A stretch of DNA of 64,000 nt from Aphis gossypii (Eukaryota > Arthropoda > Insecta > Hemiptera > Aphididae): positions 26,309,213 through 26,373,212 of the forward strand of contig NC_065531.1 in NCBI RefSeq assembly GCF_020184175.1. Direction: 5' to 3'. The notes below the pieces were generated by a model. That model saw nothing but the letters and a program-made list of their open reading frames with translations, searched no databases and was not told the DNA's origin. Shown in pieces: positions 1 through 11,046 of this stretch. The position numbers and the translations under genes were made by a program. Every line of letters starts with the position of its first letter. The stretch's first letter is position 1.

Positions 1-534
1 TCTATACTATTTAATATTGTAGCAGAAGGTACTTCATTTTGTAATGCATATTTTGTAACATCGTCATCATTTAATTTCTATGAACAAAATTATACATTGG
101 TCATTTAGTTAAAAATGTAAGGTAATAATATTATAATAAGACGTACCTTTATCACCATCAATTCATTAATAAAACGTTCAGCTTTTTTTTTATTTTTTAC
201 AATTTGCTCTTCACTCCCTTTTTTTTCTTTTAACTTTTTTGCTTCCCGAGTTAATTTGTGGATTGTATGCACTTTAGATTTACGGACAATATGACGCATG
301 GAAACAATCTAAAAATATTAAGAATTAATGTATGTTATATATATTTCGGGTCGGTCTATAGCAAAATACTAGAATTGGGTTCCTTTACACTAAACACATT
401 AATATATGAAGTAAAATATATTTGAAGTGAATTACAAAATTGTTTGATTAAACTAAATATAAAATCTTAGTTAATAATTTAAAGTTGGTAAAAATTACCT
501 GATTATTGAGAGAAATTTTCGATAAAGGCTCCAT
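1..534 (-). CDS. Srfbp1: SRFBP1/BUD22-like protein, 5' part (3' end beyond window)
   Basis: Three exons on the minus strand join in frame: 534-499 (starts MEPLSKISLNNQ), 308-147 and 77 to the window edge. The second exon reads IVSMRHIVRKSKVHTIHKL and then a lysine-rich helix containing KKGSEEQIVKNKKKAERF. The third reads KLNDDDVTKYALQNE. This order and wording match the N-terminus of serum response factor-binding protein 1 (p49/STRAP), whose human form has VIRKLVRSVGRLKSKKGTED followed by a KELKPDIVTKSAL segment; the family is related to yeast Bud22. Bud22 is a nucleolar factor of small-subunit ribosome assembly, and vertebrate SRFBP1 is also linked to SRF signalling; the aphid role is inferred. 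The first ATG at 534 is chosen because exon 1 ends CAG with a GTAATT donor in phase 0. The missing part should hold the rest of the coiled N-domain and the basic C-terminal BUD22 domain. Confidence 0.82.
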
Positions 535-709
535 GGTAAATCTATTTGATATTATCAAATAATTATGTCAAAAATAATAAAATACTAAATACTAAAATAA
601 TAACCAAGTATTATTTTAAACAACTTAAAATAATATTAAATAATTATTAACACGTTTTCTGCTATCTGTTTACTAACCACTATGATATCTTAGTTCGTGA
701 TAAGTGCTA

Positions 710-777
710 GAAATAATCAAGGTGGATATATAGGATATATATATATATATATTCTATATATCCACCTTGGAAATAAT
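710..777. repeat. 52-bp palindrome with 8-bp direct repeats (micro-MITE candidate)
   Basis: Bases 718-733 (CAAGGTGGATATATAG) are the exact reverse complement of 754-769, with an AT-dinucleotide loop between. The palindrome is flanked on both sides by GAAATAAT (710-717 and 770-777). Ends CA...TG plus an 8-bp direct repeat look like a hAT-type insertion, although the unit is far too small to be an ordinary MITE. Confidence 0.75.
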
Positions 778-782
778 AATTA

Positions 783-835
783 ATGATTATCACAGATAAT
801 ATCTATATCTATATCTATATATCTGTGATGATTAT
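783..835. repeat. 37-bp unit with 8-bp inverted ends and 8-bp direct repeats
   Basis: CACAGATA (791-798) and TATCTGTG (820-827) form inverted ends around a TATATC-type core. ATGATTAT lies immediately outside on both sides (783-790 and 828-835). The layout is the same as the palindrome 6 bp upstream, with unrelated arm sequence. Confidence 0.65.
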
Positions 836-854
836 AGAATAGCTTCTATAATCA
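829..854. repeat. Hairpin, 11-bp arms
   Basis: Arms 829-839 (TGATTATAGAA) and 844-854 are exact reverse complements around TAGC. It partly overlaps the direct repeat of the previous unit and has no direct repeats of its own. It completes a run of three inverted repeats within 145 bp. Confidence 0.6.
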
Positions 855-887
855 ATAATAGTAATCAAATCACGACTTAAGCATAAA

Positions 888-1004
888 CAGCGGTTCCCAA
901 ACTTTTTTTCGCGGTGGCCTTTTTAGAATATTCTATATTATCTGCGATGCCCTGCTGTGGATGCAATGAAAAATGCCCCCTAGTGCACAGTTTGAGAACC
1001 GCTA
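888..1004. mobile_element. hAT-like MITE, about 117 bp
   Basis: The left end CAGCGGTTCCCAAACTTTTT and the right end, read in reverse complement as TAGCGGTTCTCAAACTGTGC, are imperfect terminal inverted repeats. They resemble the CAGNGGTTCTCAAMCT ends of Charlie-type hAT elements. I could not find a clean 8-bp target duplication. The interior is noncoding. Confidence 0.6.
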
Positions 1005-1142
1005 GTATAGAATAATTACTGTATGGGCTATAGCACGAACTAAGGTACTTGTCTAATGTCTATGAAGTTCACTTATTTTAAAATTATCTTATAGGTAGTA
1101 AAGGTAGTTAAACATTTATAAAAATGTTGTACAGTACTCAGT

Positions 1143-1898
1143 GGTATATGGACGTTTCCCCCCCGTGCCTTCCCCCCCCGGGAATTTTAGCGGTACTGGA
1201 CATTTCTTCCCCGGACTGAGACGTTCCCCCCCGAATTGATGTTTATATTTTTTTACATAATAATAACTTTGAAAATAGGTACCTACTTTGGTTTTACCAG
1301 AAGTATACGATCATCTTAATGTATGATATTGATTATTTAAACACATTTTTTGACGATTTTAATGCGTTTTCTTAGTTTAAGGTACGAATAATAAATTATA
1401 TAGTACGACAAATTATCGTCGATAACAATTTTATCATAGCTAGGCTTTTCCATTCAAATTACCACTATTATGTACCTATAATTGGTAATTATATATTATA
1501 ATAATAATACTTAGGTTATTTATTACCCAATTTAATTGGCAATGATTGATAAACCTAATAAAAATTTTAAATTATAGATCAGGAGCTTTTCGTAGTAATT
1601 TAGGTAAAGACGATAGGTAAAAAAAATTATGCGAAAGTTTTTCAAATGATATTTTAAATTTTTTAATTTCCGTGAGCTATCTGACCAGAATAAAGTGATA
1701 TTTTTCATTATTATTATTTGATTTTGTATTTTAATATTAACCTAACCTATTTACATTTATACAATTATATTTATATATTAATTCAATCATTTTTAGTTTT
1801 TACATTTATTTATTTGCATTGTATATTATTTTTGTCTACTTATTTTTTTTTGTTCGGGGGGGGGCGTCCATTATATCGGGGGGGAATGTCCTAGATTC
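1143..1898. mobile_element. Nonautonomous hAT-like element with poly-C ends, 756 bp
   Basis: The element is bounded on both sides by GTACTCAGT (1134-1142 and 1899-1907), a perfect 9-bp direct repeat that probably contains an 8-bp target duplication. The left end is GGTATATGGACGTTTCCCCC; the right end in reverse complement is GAATCTAGGACATTCCCCCC. Several more C-tracts lie inside the left end (to about 1235). The interior is AT-rich and noncoding. Its right terminal ten bases are identical to those of the element at 2814-3716, so the two belong to one family. Confidence 0.75.
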
Positions 1899-1907
1899 GT
1901 ACTCAGT

Positions 1908-2805
1908 AGTTAAGAGTTGAAAATTTATTATAAGATTTTCTATAAGCTTGGCTTTCAATAATTATAAAAAAAATTGAGCGTTGGCCAATTACAAAAAAAA
2001 TTATCTTACGTTTAAAGTTTTACGAAATCCAAAATTCATGAGTAAAATAACGATTTCCTAACAAATAATTTTAGGTTTTTGTTAGGTATCGTTCGAAATT
2101 ACTAGTCGTAGAAACATGAAACATACACCAGTTGTTTGAATCGGAATTTTCTGTACATGATTTAATTTTGGGCTATTCAAGCTATTAAAACATAAACCAC
2201 TTTTTATACCATCTAGTTAAAAATATATCCTTTGCTGATAAATCATCTCCGTTCAGATTCGTGTTTTTCGTATACAGTGATACCTATCATTGTATTTAAA
2301 TTTAACATACTAATTATTATGACCTATATCCGAGGTCTACTAAATACTGTACAGCAGAACGTTACCCACTTGACCACCTTTTTTTAACATTAGATGCTGT
2401 AGAAATAAAAGGGATTCTTCATGCACATATTTTATTTTTTAGCACTATCGCCACTTTTGCTTGGCTTAAAAATTGAACAATAGTCACGAATAAATCGCCA
2501 TTTTGTTTTCATTACTTTAACTAAAATTAATATAAAAATTAATACCTAATAATAAAGTTTTAAACTTTGTTGAATTTGTCAATTGTTACTTTATTGATAT
2601 GTTATTGATGAAATGTAGTACAAAAAAATTCGAAACTATTTTTTTAATTACAACAATAACAATTAACGAGGAACGTGTATTCAATTTATTAATTTTTTTT
2701 TGATAATTTTATCATCTATAATTTAAAATAAAACAAATCAAAATCAAAATATTCTTATGCATATAAATAGCTTAAATAGTCAAAATATTTTGAAAATAGT
2801 ATTAT
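1908..2805. other. Intergenic, no feature seen
   Basis: AT-rich sequence between two transposons, with no open frame of coding character, no splice-linked exons and no clear repeat ends. Confidence 0.6.
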
Positions 2806-3007
2806 GTATCTAGGGTACTCAGAAAAAAAAGCCCCATACCATATTATGATTTATGCAATTAATTATAATCATAATATCCATAACCATTTTTTTTTTTTTT
2901 TTTTTATTGTAAAAATGTAAATAAGATAAGATGAATACATATTATTAAAATAAATATAAATATAAAATAATTATATCACAGTTAAAAATACATTATTAAT
3001 TGTAGTT

Positions 3008-3164
3008 CAGTGGCGTAGTTATGGGGGTGGGGGATATGGGGATAGATCCCCCCCAGAGCCTTTTTTTTTAATGTTTAAATCATTGACTTATTAAGCCCCT
3101 CACTTTATGTTTAACCAATAAATTGTATATCCCCCCCCAGAACAAAATCATAACTACACCACTG
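3008..3164. mobile_element. Nested hAT-like MITE, 157 bp
   Basis: The ends are CAGTGGCGTAGTTATGGGGG and, in reverse complement from the right, CAGTGGTGTAGTTATGATTT. A perfect 8-bp target duplication TTGTAGTT lies at 3000-3007 and 3165-3172. The interior has poly-C/G tracts. Its position inside the 2814-3716 element shows it is the younger insertion. Confidence 0.85.
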
Positions 3165-3215
3165 TTGTAGTTAGTAGTTTGTTTATATTTTAAAAAATTT
3201 TCAAAGGTAAAAAAT

Positions 3216-3410
3216 TTAGTAGCATTGCTTTCTAATGTGGCTAACAACCATAAGAAAATCTAATATACTTATATCATTATTTTTAATTTGCATGCATAAA
3301 TTTTTTAAACGGTTTTCGATTAATTTATTTGTACGAAGTCCTGTACTACCATAATCTCCTACATTACTTAACGCCAATTTTGCTTGGTCTGCAGCAACTT
3401 CCATTTTCAT
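3216..3410 (-). CDS. Unrecognised 64-aa open frame inside a transposon
   Basis: The frame begins MKMEVAADQAKLALSNVGDY and ends SHIRKQCY then TAA. Its composition is protein-like: amphipathic, with a mixed basic and acidic C-terminal half and low in the Phe/Tyr/Ile/Asn runs typical of random AT-rich frames. I do not recognise the family. It lies wholly within the 2814-3716 element and just beside the nested MITE, so it may be a captured host-gene exon or a piece of a transposon-encoded protein. No splice partners were found. It could also be chance. Confidence 0.25.
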   Translation of the reverse strand: MKMEVAADQAKLALSNVGDYGSTGLRTNKLIENRLKNLCMQIKNNDISILDFLMVVSHIRKQCY

Positions 3411-3873
3411 TTTTGATTTTGAAAATTTTGTAGATACTTAGATACTCACATAGTTGCCAGATAGTGTCTACAATAAAATATAATACCTTCATCATTTATA
3501 AGATAAAGTCAAATGACAATAAATTACCTACTTTTATTGCTATACCTATGCTTTAATCTTTTATATTCCGAATGTATATTTATACCTATATAGTGTAAAA
3601 TATTATATTATAATATAGATAGGTATATTGTTTAAAAATTTAAAATTATAAAATGTACACTATTATAAAAAAGTGATATGTAGTTCGTAGGTACGGGGCT
3701 TTTTTTTCCTAGATTCGTATCTAGACTAGTTATTGTTGTGAACTGAGAGCAATTATTAATTATCAATGGACGGTCTTACAGGGTAAAACACAAGTTTATG
3801 TTAAAATCACGATAATGGTTATACAATAGAACAGTAAAATACAATAAATCAAGCATTTAATATTTTAATAATT

Positions 3874-3879
3874 TTTATT
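3874..3879 (-). terminator. Poly(A) signal of the beta-galactosidase gene
   Basis: AATAAA on the minus strand, 36 bp downstream of the stop codon at 3915. Confidence 0.6.
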
Positions 3880-3914
3880 AAAAAAATATATGTATATAAA
3901 ACGTACACATTAAT

Positions 3915-6900
3915 TTATGCCATTATGGGACCATCAAGAATGGGTTTGTCAACAAATTGTACAGATATATCTTGAGGTGCACCTTCAAGTTCAAACATCA
4001 CAAGTGTATTGACATAAGGTGATGGTTTTAGAAACGGAGCTGGAACATAAAGTGTAACTTGAGGTCCACCGAGTGGCCAATACCGACCAAGGTTTACATT
4101 ATTTAAAAACGCTACACCCTATAAATATGGAATATTGTTTAGAAATAAAGTTTATAAATTGTAAACATATGGTTAAAAAATTGACTCAACAGAATTAATG
4201 ATTTTAATCATACCTTAGTCCAGCCTGAAGTGTCTAAGTAAGTATCTAAACATTTTGTATAGTTTTTTGGTAATGTAAATTGTGTTTTATAAAATGCTGG
4301 CAATTGGATAGTTTCGATGTTTTCAACTGTTTTGATTGAAGAAATCCATGATGTTTCGTTCAAAGGATATGCAGTCATTTTCCATGGACTTAATGTTTTG
4401 TTTCCGAGAAACACTTGGTCAAAAATTCCCTACAAAATTATTATTGTTTTACATACAATATTTTAGTTAAATAATTAATAATATTAGTTAATACTTTAAT
4501 ACAGGGCCAGTGCAAGCAAATTTTTATACGTAGGCAAAGATCAAAATTGCCGCCTCTTGTTTTATAATTTTTTCTTATATGCCGCCTTTATATATAAATA
4601 TAAATTTTGCCACTGTAGGCTTGGGCCTACGTTGCCTATACTTATAACCGGCCCTGCTTTAATAATCTAAATAAGTATAATACAATCTGATTTATTAATT
4701 GTAAACACTACACGTTTTGTAGCTAAAAATACTGTGTCTCCAGTTTTATACAATTTATCAAATATTAACTTTTATAATAAGCATAGGTTAGGTAAGTAAG
4801 TTTCAAGATAAATTATTACCTTTCTGTCTTCAATAAAGTCACCATAATTAATCCTTCCCTGATTTTCAATTAAAATACTTAGGTTCTGAACAGAACGGTT
4901 AATGTTCAAACTTATAGTAGTATTACCTTTTAATCGATTCATGGTACCCACTTGTACCTGAAAACATATATTTAACATTTGTGTTTCTGTAATATTAACT
5001 GCAATGTGACTTTACTTTGTCTAGGTAAATGATTGCTCGATCTCTAACGGTGTTCACAGTTAAGTTTACTGGATTTTCAACATTTTTCTGATCATCTGTT
5101 AATGTAGTTTCATACATTACAAAACCAGTATTAATATCTAAGTCCTCAAATGGTAATGGAACATTACTAATCACTGGTTTAAAACGTTGTGCAACCTTTT
5201 CAAATATGCTAACCAAAGGTTTTAAATAGAATTTACCATAAGCACCTTTAGGTGTGGGAGTTGGTGATACTTCATTTGTCACAGCATATTTCTTAAAAGG
5301 AATAAATTAATTTACTATATAATGGATAGTTAACTTTTATAAAAACTCACGGCTTCTTCAAGTGTTTGTTTAATTTGGAAATACTTTTCAGTAGGATCTC
5401 CAGCTTCATCCAATGGAGCATTATAATCGTATGAAGTCAACTGTGGTAAATATCCAATACTTTCTTTAGTGTCATTTGTATTTGCTCCTGATGTGAATCC
5501 AAAATTTGTACCCCCGTGAAACATATAGAAACTAAACGATGCATTCATTGCCAACATTACTTTCATTTGTTTCACAATGTCAATAGAATGTACTATAGAT
5601 TCTGATTCTTGCCAATGAGTTAACCAACCAGGATAGAATTCTGAGTTGACAAATGGACCTCCTTTTTGAACCTTTCTCATGAAGTCAAAACATTGGGAAG
5701 CTAGAACAAAAATATTCAAGTTAGACATAATGAAAATCTGATATACAATTTATTTTGATACTATGTAAGTCAGATTTTCTCTTGGAGTTTTGATAACATT
5801 TTTCATAACAACACTAAATTATTTACTTAGACTTTATGTAAATCTAACCATTTGATGAAACTCCAAAATCTACAGTAGCGTATACTTCTGGAATAACACC
5901 ACAATCAAAGTATGATTGACCACATCCATCAATTGTAAAAAGAACAGCCTTATTTTCTACATAACTTCTAAATAAATCTCGTATCCATAGTTTATACTCA
6001 GAATCGCAGGCATAATAACTTCCATATTCGTTTTCTACCTAATGAAATATATTATAAATTAAATTATTACCAAATTTCTCAAAATTGTACAATGTACATA
6101 GAACACCTCTACAATAATTGTTTTTTTTTTACCTGGACCAAAATTATATTTCCTCCATTCCCATATAAATGAGGTTGAATTATTGGCATAAGCACACTAA
6201 ACCATTTTGAAACATACTTTTTATAGCCTGAAATTTAAACAACTTATTTATTTATTATTAACCTATGACAAAATATAACAAAAATAATTTGGTGTTGGTA
6301 AATAGAAATAAGTTAATATTGATCAAAATATAAATGCTTGTTGTATTATTTCTGATCATAAATTAATTACAAATAATAAAAATCCATTATTATAGTCAAT
6401 CAAGAAATAGGCTATATTTTTTTGTTACTTAAAAAGTGGTGATTTTGATTTATTTATTTTTACCTGTAAACCATCAAATTATTCCTTTTTATTTTTTAAG
6501 CTGTATCTATTGGTAAAGTAAATAATGAGTAATTATACATATTTGATGAATGTTCTAAGAATTTGCATAGGTTTTTTAAGAATTTTATATAACTACCCAT
6601 TTTTTTCGTACTATCAAAATTATTTTATTACTGTTACTAGAATAGAACATATAAACAAAAAATAAAATATTTTTAAAAATAGTAATCATCATAAAAATCT
6701 CTCATTATATGAATATAGAACAAATATACAATAATTGACTAAAAAATAAGCTTATATCATTAAATAGAATATATTATATATGAATCAGAAATACCAGATT
6801 GTTCTAACATTTCTTAAATCATAGTAATATGATTCTTTAAAAATATTATTAAATATTATAATATGTTTTCTTCATACTTGAATTGTTAGTCCTCAAGCTT

Positions 6901-8371
6901 TTTTTGGGTGTCACGTTTAATAACCAATAGGGAAATCCACCCTAAAAATAAGATAAATCAATTTGCCTATACATATATTTTATCTTAAACATAAAATGTT
7001 ATATGAAAATAATATCTTTTAAATTATAGATAGGTACTTACAAAATCTCTTTCAGCACATATATATGGTCCTGGTCTCAAAATTAGATACATATTTTCAT
7101 TTTTAATTAATTCAATAAAATACTCCAAATCAGCAATCCCTTCAAAATTATACACCCCAGGAAATGGTTCATGTAAACTCCATTCTACATAACTGCATAA
7201 TAACAATATTAAAAGTAAAATTTGAAATACTTATTTGCAATTATAACACAAATAGAATATTAGTGTCATTTATATGTGAAAATAATGTTTTATAAGTATG
7301 TATAAGTGTATTTTATTTAATTACATTTTATGGTCATATAAATAAATTTTGTTTATTTATGAATTGAAAAAATGTAAAGATAAAAAATAGAATTTGAGGA
7401 ACAGATAGAAATAATATATTAATATAATTAACTTTTAGATTCTGGGTGAACAGTTTTAGTGGTTAAGTTGTTTTGATACCATTTTTTTTTTTTAATTAGA
7501 TCTTGTCAACTATTAACTATAATTTAGAAATTATACATAGAGACAGAATTTATTCATTTTTATATAAATTAGAAAAAAGAAGATAAACATTAAACAATAA
7601 AGAAATGTATGACAATAATTTAAAAAATAAACCAATTTATATAAGTAATCTCATCGTAATTTAATAAATAATAATCCTAGAAGCACAATAGAGTAGTGAT
7701 ACCTAAAATTATTGATTTTATAATCTTTATAATAAAATCAATGCTATAAGGAATGAATCAAAAATAAATATTTAGTTTCCATTATAGTTTATTATAAACT
7801 GACATTGTCAAGTTTTATTGATATACTTATCAAACACATAGTAATAATAATAAATATTAAATAGTACAAACATGAGATAGGTACTTACGTTGTTATAGTG
7901 TTCAATCCAGCAGCCTTCATTTTTTGAATTCTATCTTTCCAATAAAGTTGAGGAACTCGAAAATAATGTAATGAACCAGAAACATATCGGAATACTTCGC
8001 CATCTTTTAGAAATTCATTTTTCTCATAATCAATAGTAAAAGTCTAAAAAATAATAATCACTAGATAAATTTAAATAACAAATATTAATGCCTTGTATTA
8101 TAGGTACTATTTATACTTTTATATTAGTAAAAATAGTAAAAATATTTACAGCTTGAGTTGTTCTTTGTAAAAATCATAAATTAAATTTTACCTTTTTTTG
8201 ACAAAGTTTCTATAATTCATTCAAATCAAAGATATTTGATAGGTCCATACAAAATTGGAATATTTACTAATAGGTATTTTATATAGTCTTAAAACTTACT
8301 GGTTTTGAAATTTCCAAAAAAACAGGATTGATTATTAGTGAGCAAATAAAACACACAAATATCCAGTTCAT
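3915..8371 (-). CDS. Glb1: Beta-galactosidase (glycoside hydrolase family 35), GLB1-like
   Basis: Eleven exons join in frame to a 636-residue protein: 8371-8300, 8043-7889, 7192-7042, 6941-6878, 6227-6133, 6038-5849, 5700-5351, 5291-5016, 4957-4820, 4429-4214 and 4118-3915. Human GLB1 is about 677 residues. Residues 1-20 are a hydrophobic signal peptide (MNWIFVCFICSLIINPVF). The GH35 barrel follows: FRYVSGSLHYFRVP, LRPGPYICAERDF, the acid/base glutamate in VENEYGSYY (about E183) and the nucleophile in NSEFYPGW (about E263), then the C-terminal beta domains with GRINYGDF and LGRYWPLGGPQ. Sequons such as NVT at about residue 135 fit a secretory-lysosomal enzyme. It hydrolyses terminal beta-galactose from glycans and glycolipids. 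Whether it is lysosomal or secreted (gut, saliva) cannot be told from sequence. Exon 4 carries the variable GGFPYWLL loop. The start is the only ATG preceding the signal peptide. Confidence 0.93.
4502..4656. mobile_element. hAT-like MITE in a Glb1 intron, 155 bp
   Basis: The left end CAGGGCCAGTGCAAGC and the right end in reverse complement CAGGGCCGGTTATAAG are terminal inverted repeats. The target duplication CTTTAATA is perfect (4494-4501 and 4657-4664). It lies in the intron between coding exons 9 and 10, well away from both splice sites. Confidence 0.85.
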
Positions 8372-8682
8372 ATTTTACCGTTTAAAAATTTGTTCTATTA
8401 TTTGACATTTGATAAGAAAGTTTCTGCATAAATTATAAAACACAAATATTAGTTATAATAATTTATAATATAATTATACACATAATTAGTTAGGTATGGT
8501 TAAATATGTTTCTAATACAATAAATTATTAAGAATATTATATTTCTCTTTAAACAATATGAATTATTATAGTATAGTTATTACTTATTATTCAATAGTTT
8601 AATACATTGATGGATATATGGATGTTGGACACTTGGACTGTTTTTATCTTTTTTCGACGTCGGTACTAGACTAAAAATCACG

Positions 8683-8700
8683 TACTACTACTACTACTAC
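8683..8700. repeat. (TAC)6 microsatellite
   Basis: Six perfect copies of TAC, about 310 bp upstream of the Glb1 start codon on the minus-strand gene. Confidence 0.8.
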
Positions 8701-10999
8701 GTCCGTGCTAAAAATATACCTACTTAATAGTAAATAGTAGTTAATTGTTATCGATTTTTTTGAGTCGTTATTTGATATGCAAAACGTTATTATTTATTAA
8801 TTGAACATTTAAAACTGTTAAATATATTGTATAGGTTACATATTTTAATGATATCTATTATTTACTGTGAGTAAAAATAATAAAAAATATTGATAAAATT
8901 ATAAAACGTCAATTAAGTTTATAAAATGGTAATCTGTGAACAGTCTTTTTTATTTCATATTCATACAACTCAGATCAGTAGTAAATACAAAAGTAGGCAC
9001 TAGGCGTGTTTTAAATATTTATTATTATTTATTAGCAATTCGGACTTTGGAAGTAGGTAGGTAGGGCGAGTAGATATGCATTGTTGGGTACAGCATAATA
9101 TTACAAGCAGTAGCCGGTCTTATTTAATATGCCTATAATAATAGTATAATATAAGACGAGTTTACATGAGTAGCGAGTATATAGGTATATATCAGTAGAC
9201 CATATAGAGGTGGTATCCCCACTTGTGAGTTATTGTGTCCTAACCCCCAAGATAAATTTTAACGAATTATAATAGGTAGATAAAAACATTGTAAACGTAT
9301 AATGTTAGGTATATTATTAAATCTTATCCACCTTTTAATATGCGCTTATTGCTTTGAATAAAAAGTGTAGATTTTTATTTTTAAGTCAAAATTAGTTTAT
9401 AATTTTAAACGTTATTCTTATTTATGTTTAAAATGTATGAATCTTGGCACAGAGTAAAAAAGTATTAAATTTTTTTATTACTTTTTATCCATGACAAAGA
9501 AAGATTATTTGTTATTATTTTATTATTTGTCATGTATTTATTTTTTACCTACACAGCTGTCGGCTACTACACTATAATTCTTTATACTGTGGTTTTGATT
9601 TTAGAGTTCAGGGTACCTACATAGAGTCATTAATCATGCATCCATATACACAAATACATAATGTAAATACTTTAATTTTTAATATATATATTATATTATT
9701 ATTGTTTAGTGGAGGTAGGTAATTCAAAAATTTACCTATTGATAAATTGAATTACTTAATAAAGATTATAATCAAACACTTACCTTCATGATTTACTTCA
9801 AAATAAATAAACTGTACATTGTATTTACACGTACTGTTACTGTTACTTATTAAAATTTGTGAGTGATGTGTTAAGTTAGATACACTATATTTTGTGTCTA
9901 TTTTACATAGGCAGGTATATATGTATATACATTATTTTTTTAACACAATTTCTCAATAAATGTTCTCTTAAAATTTAAAATCTATCATAAATATAAACTA
10001 AACAGAAAGATTGTAAAATTGAATAATATAATAAAAAAAAATCTATTTTGGGTATGACAGCACATAATATGCTATTGGATAGTAGATTTATTTAAAATAT
10101 TATATTAAATAAATTTTATTATAATTCATCATGATTACAATCATTTATAGGTAAAATGTGTCTATTGCTCATTTGTACATATTTACCAGCTATATTTCTG
10201 TATAACTGTAACTATAATTAGTATAAATATATAGGTAATTACTAATTACAAATGAAATGGATACATATTGAAACCTGAAAGCTACCTTTAACTTCAACTT
10301 TAATTTACCTTTAAAACTGTAATGTATATTTTTCGCTAAATTTTTACACATGGTAAATAAAAAATGTACTCTAATCGTCAAAGCGTACATAAAAATACAA
10401 CAGTAAATTTGAACATGCTAAAAGTCAAGTAAAAATTAAGTAGATTCAAAAACAACATGTATCCAACGCAATTACAACAAAAGAAAATGATTAAGTCAAA
10501 ACTCAAATACTGTAGTAGTAAAATAATCTGTTACAGTTATACAAATTCATGACAAGTATGATAAGATGTAAATAAAACAACTATTTTTTTTATTGAAGAA
10601 TTGGTAATATTTTATTTTCTACTTTTACCAAACACCAAGCTTAAATATGTCTTTAAAAATGCATTTTAAATGTTTATTGTAGAAATATGCAGTATTTGAA
10701 AAATAATATAACCACTATTACCTAATCATAAATATTTTTGAAGAATGTTTAATATCTGAATTAGAATGTATTTGTAATTTTTTTTATAATTAACTCTCAA
10801 ATGTGTTTTTTTAGCATTTTCAAATATATTAGTGATGTTTAATGGTTTTTCTTTGGCCAGAATCTATGTTTTCAGTTTAAAACCTTAGATACTTAGGTAA
10901 TTTTTATTAAGTTAAAAAAATACTCAAATGTGTTGTTCAATCTTAATGCAGTAGAATACATGTAAAAATGAAATACATGAATAATATTGTAAATTAAAC

Positions 11000-11005
11000 T
11001 TTATT
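11000..11005 (-). terminator. Poly(A) signal of DUS2
   Basis: AATAAA on the minus strand, 42 bp past the DUS2 stop codon. Confidence 0.6.
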
Positions 11006-11046
11006 TAGTTAATAAAATAAAATTTAAGTCAATAACAACATCTAAC

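Larger units (their letters stand above)
2814..3716. mobile_element. Nonautonomous hAT-like element hosting a nested MITE, 903 bp
   Basis: Perfect 8-bp direct repeats GTATCTAG flank it (2806-2813 and 3717-3724). The left end GGTACTCAGAAAAAAAAGCC and the right end GAATCTAGGAAAAAAAAGCC (reverse complement) form terminal repeats that continue CCC(A/G)TACC. A T20 tract lies at about 2887-2906. A second element (3008-3164) is inserted inside it. A 64-codon open frame of unknown origin is also inside (3216-3410, minus). Confidence 0.75.
8372..11046. other. Intergenic, Glb1 upstream to DUS2 3' side
   Basis: AT-rich and mostly featureless. The Glb1 promoter and any 5'UTR exon should lie in the first kilobase. 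A (TAC)6 run sits at 8683-8700 beside CpG-containing sequence, and that is the best guess for the promoter. No coding exons with good splice sites were found; the frame at 10190-10390 (minus) looks like chance. Confidence 0.5.
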
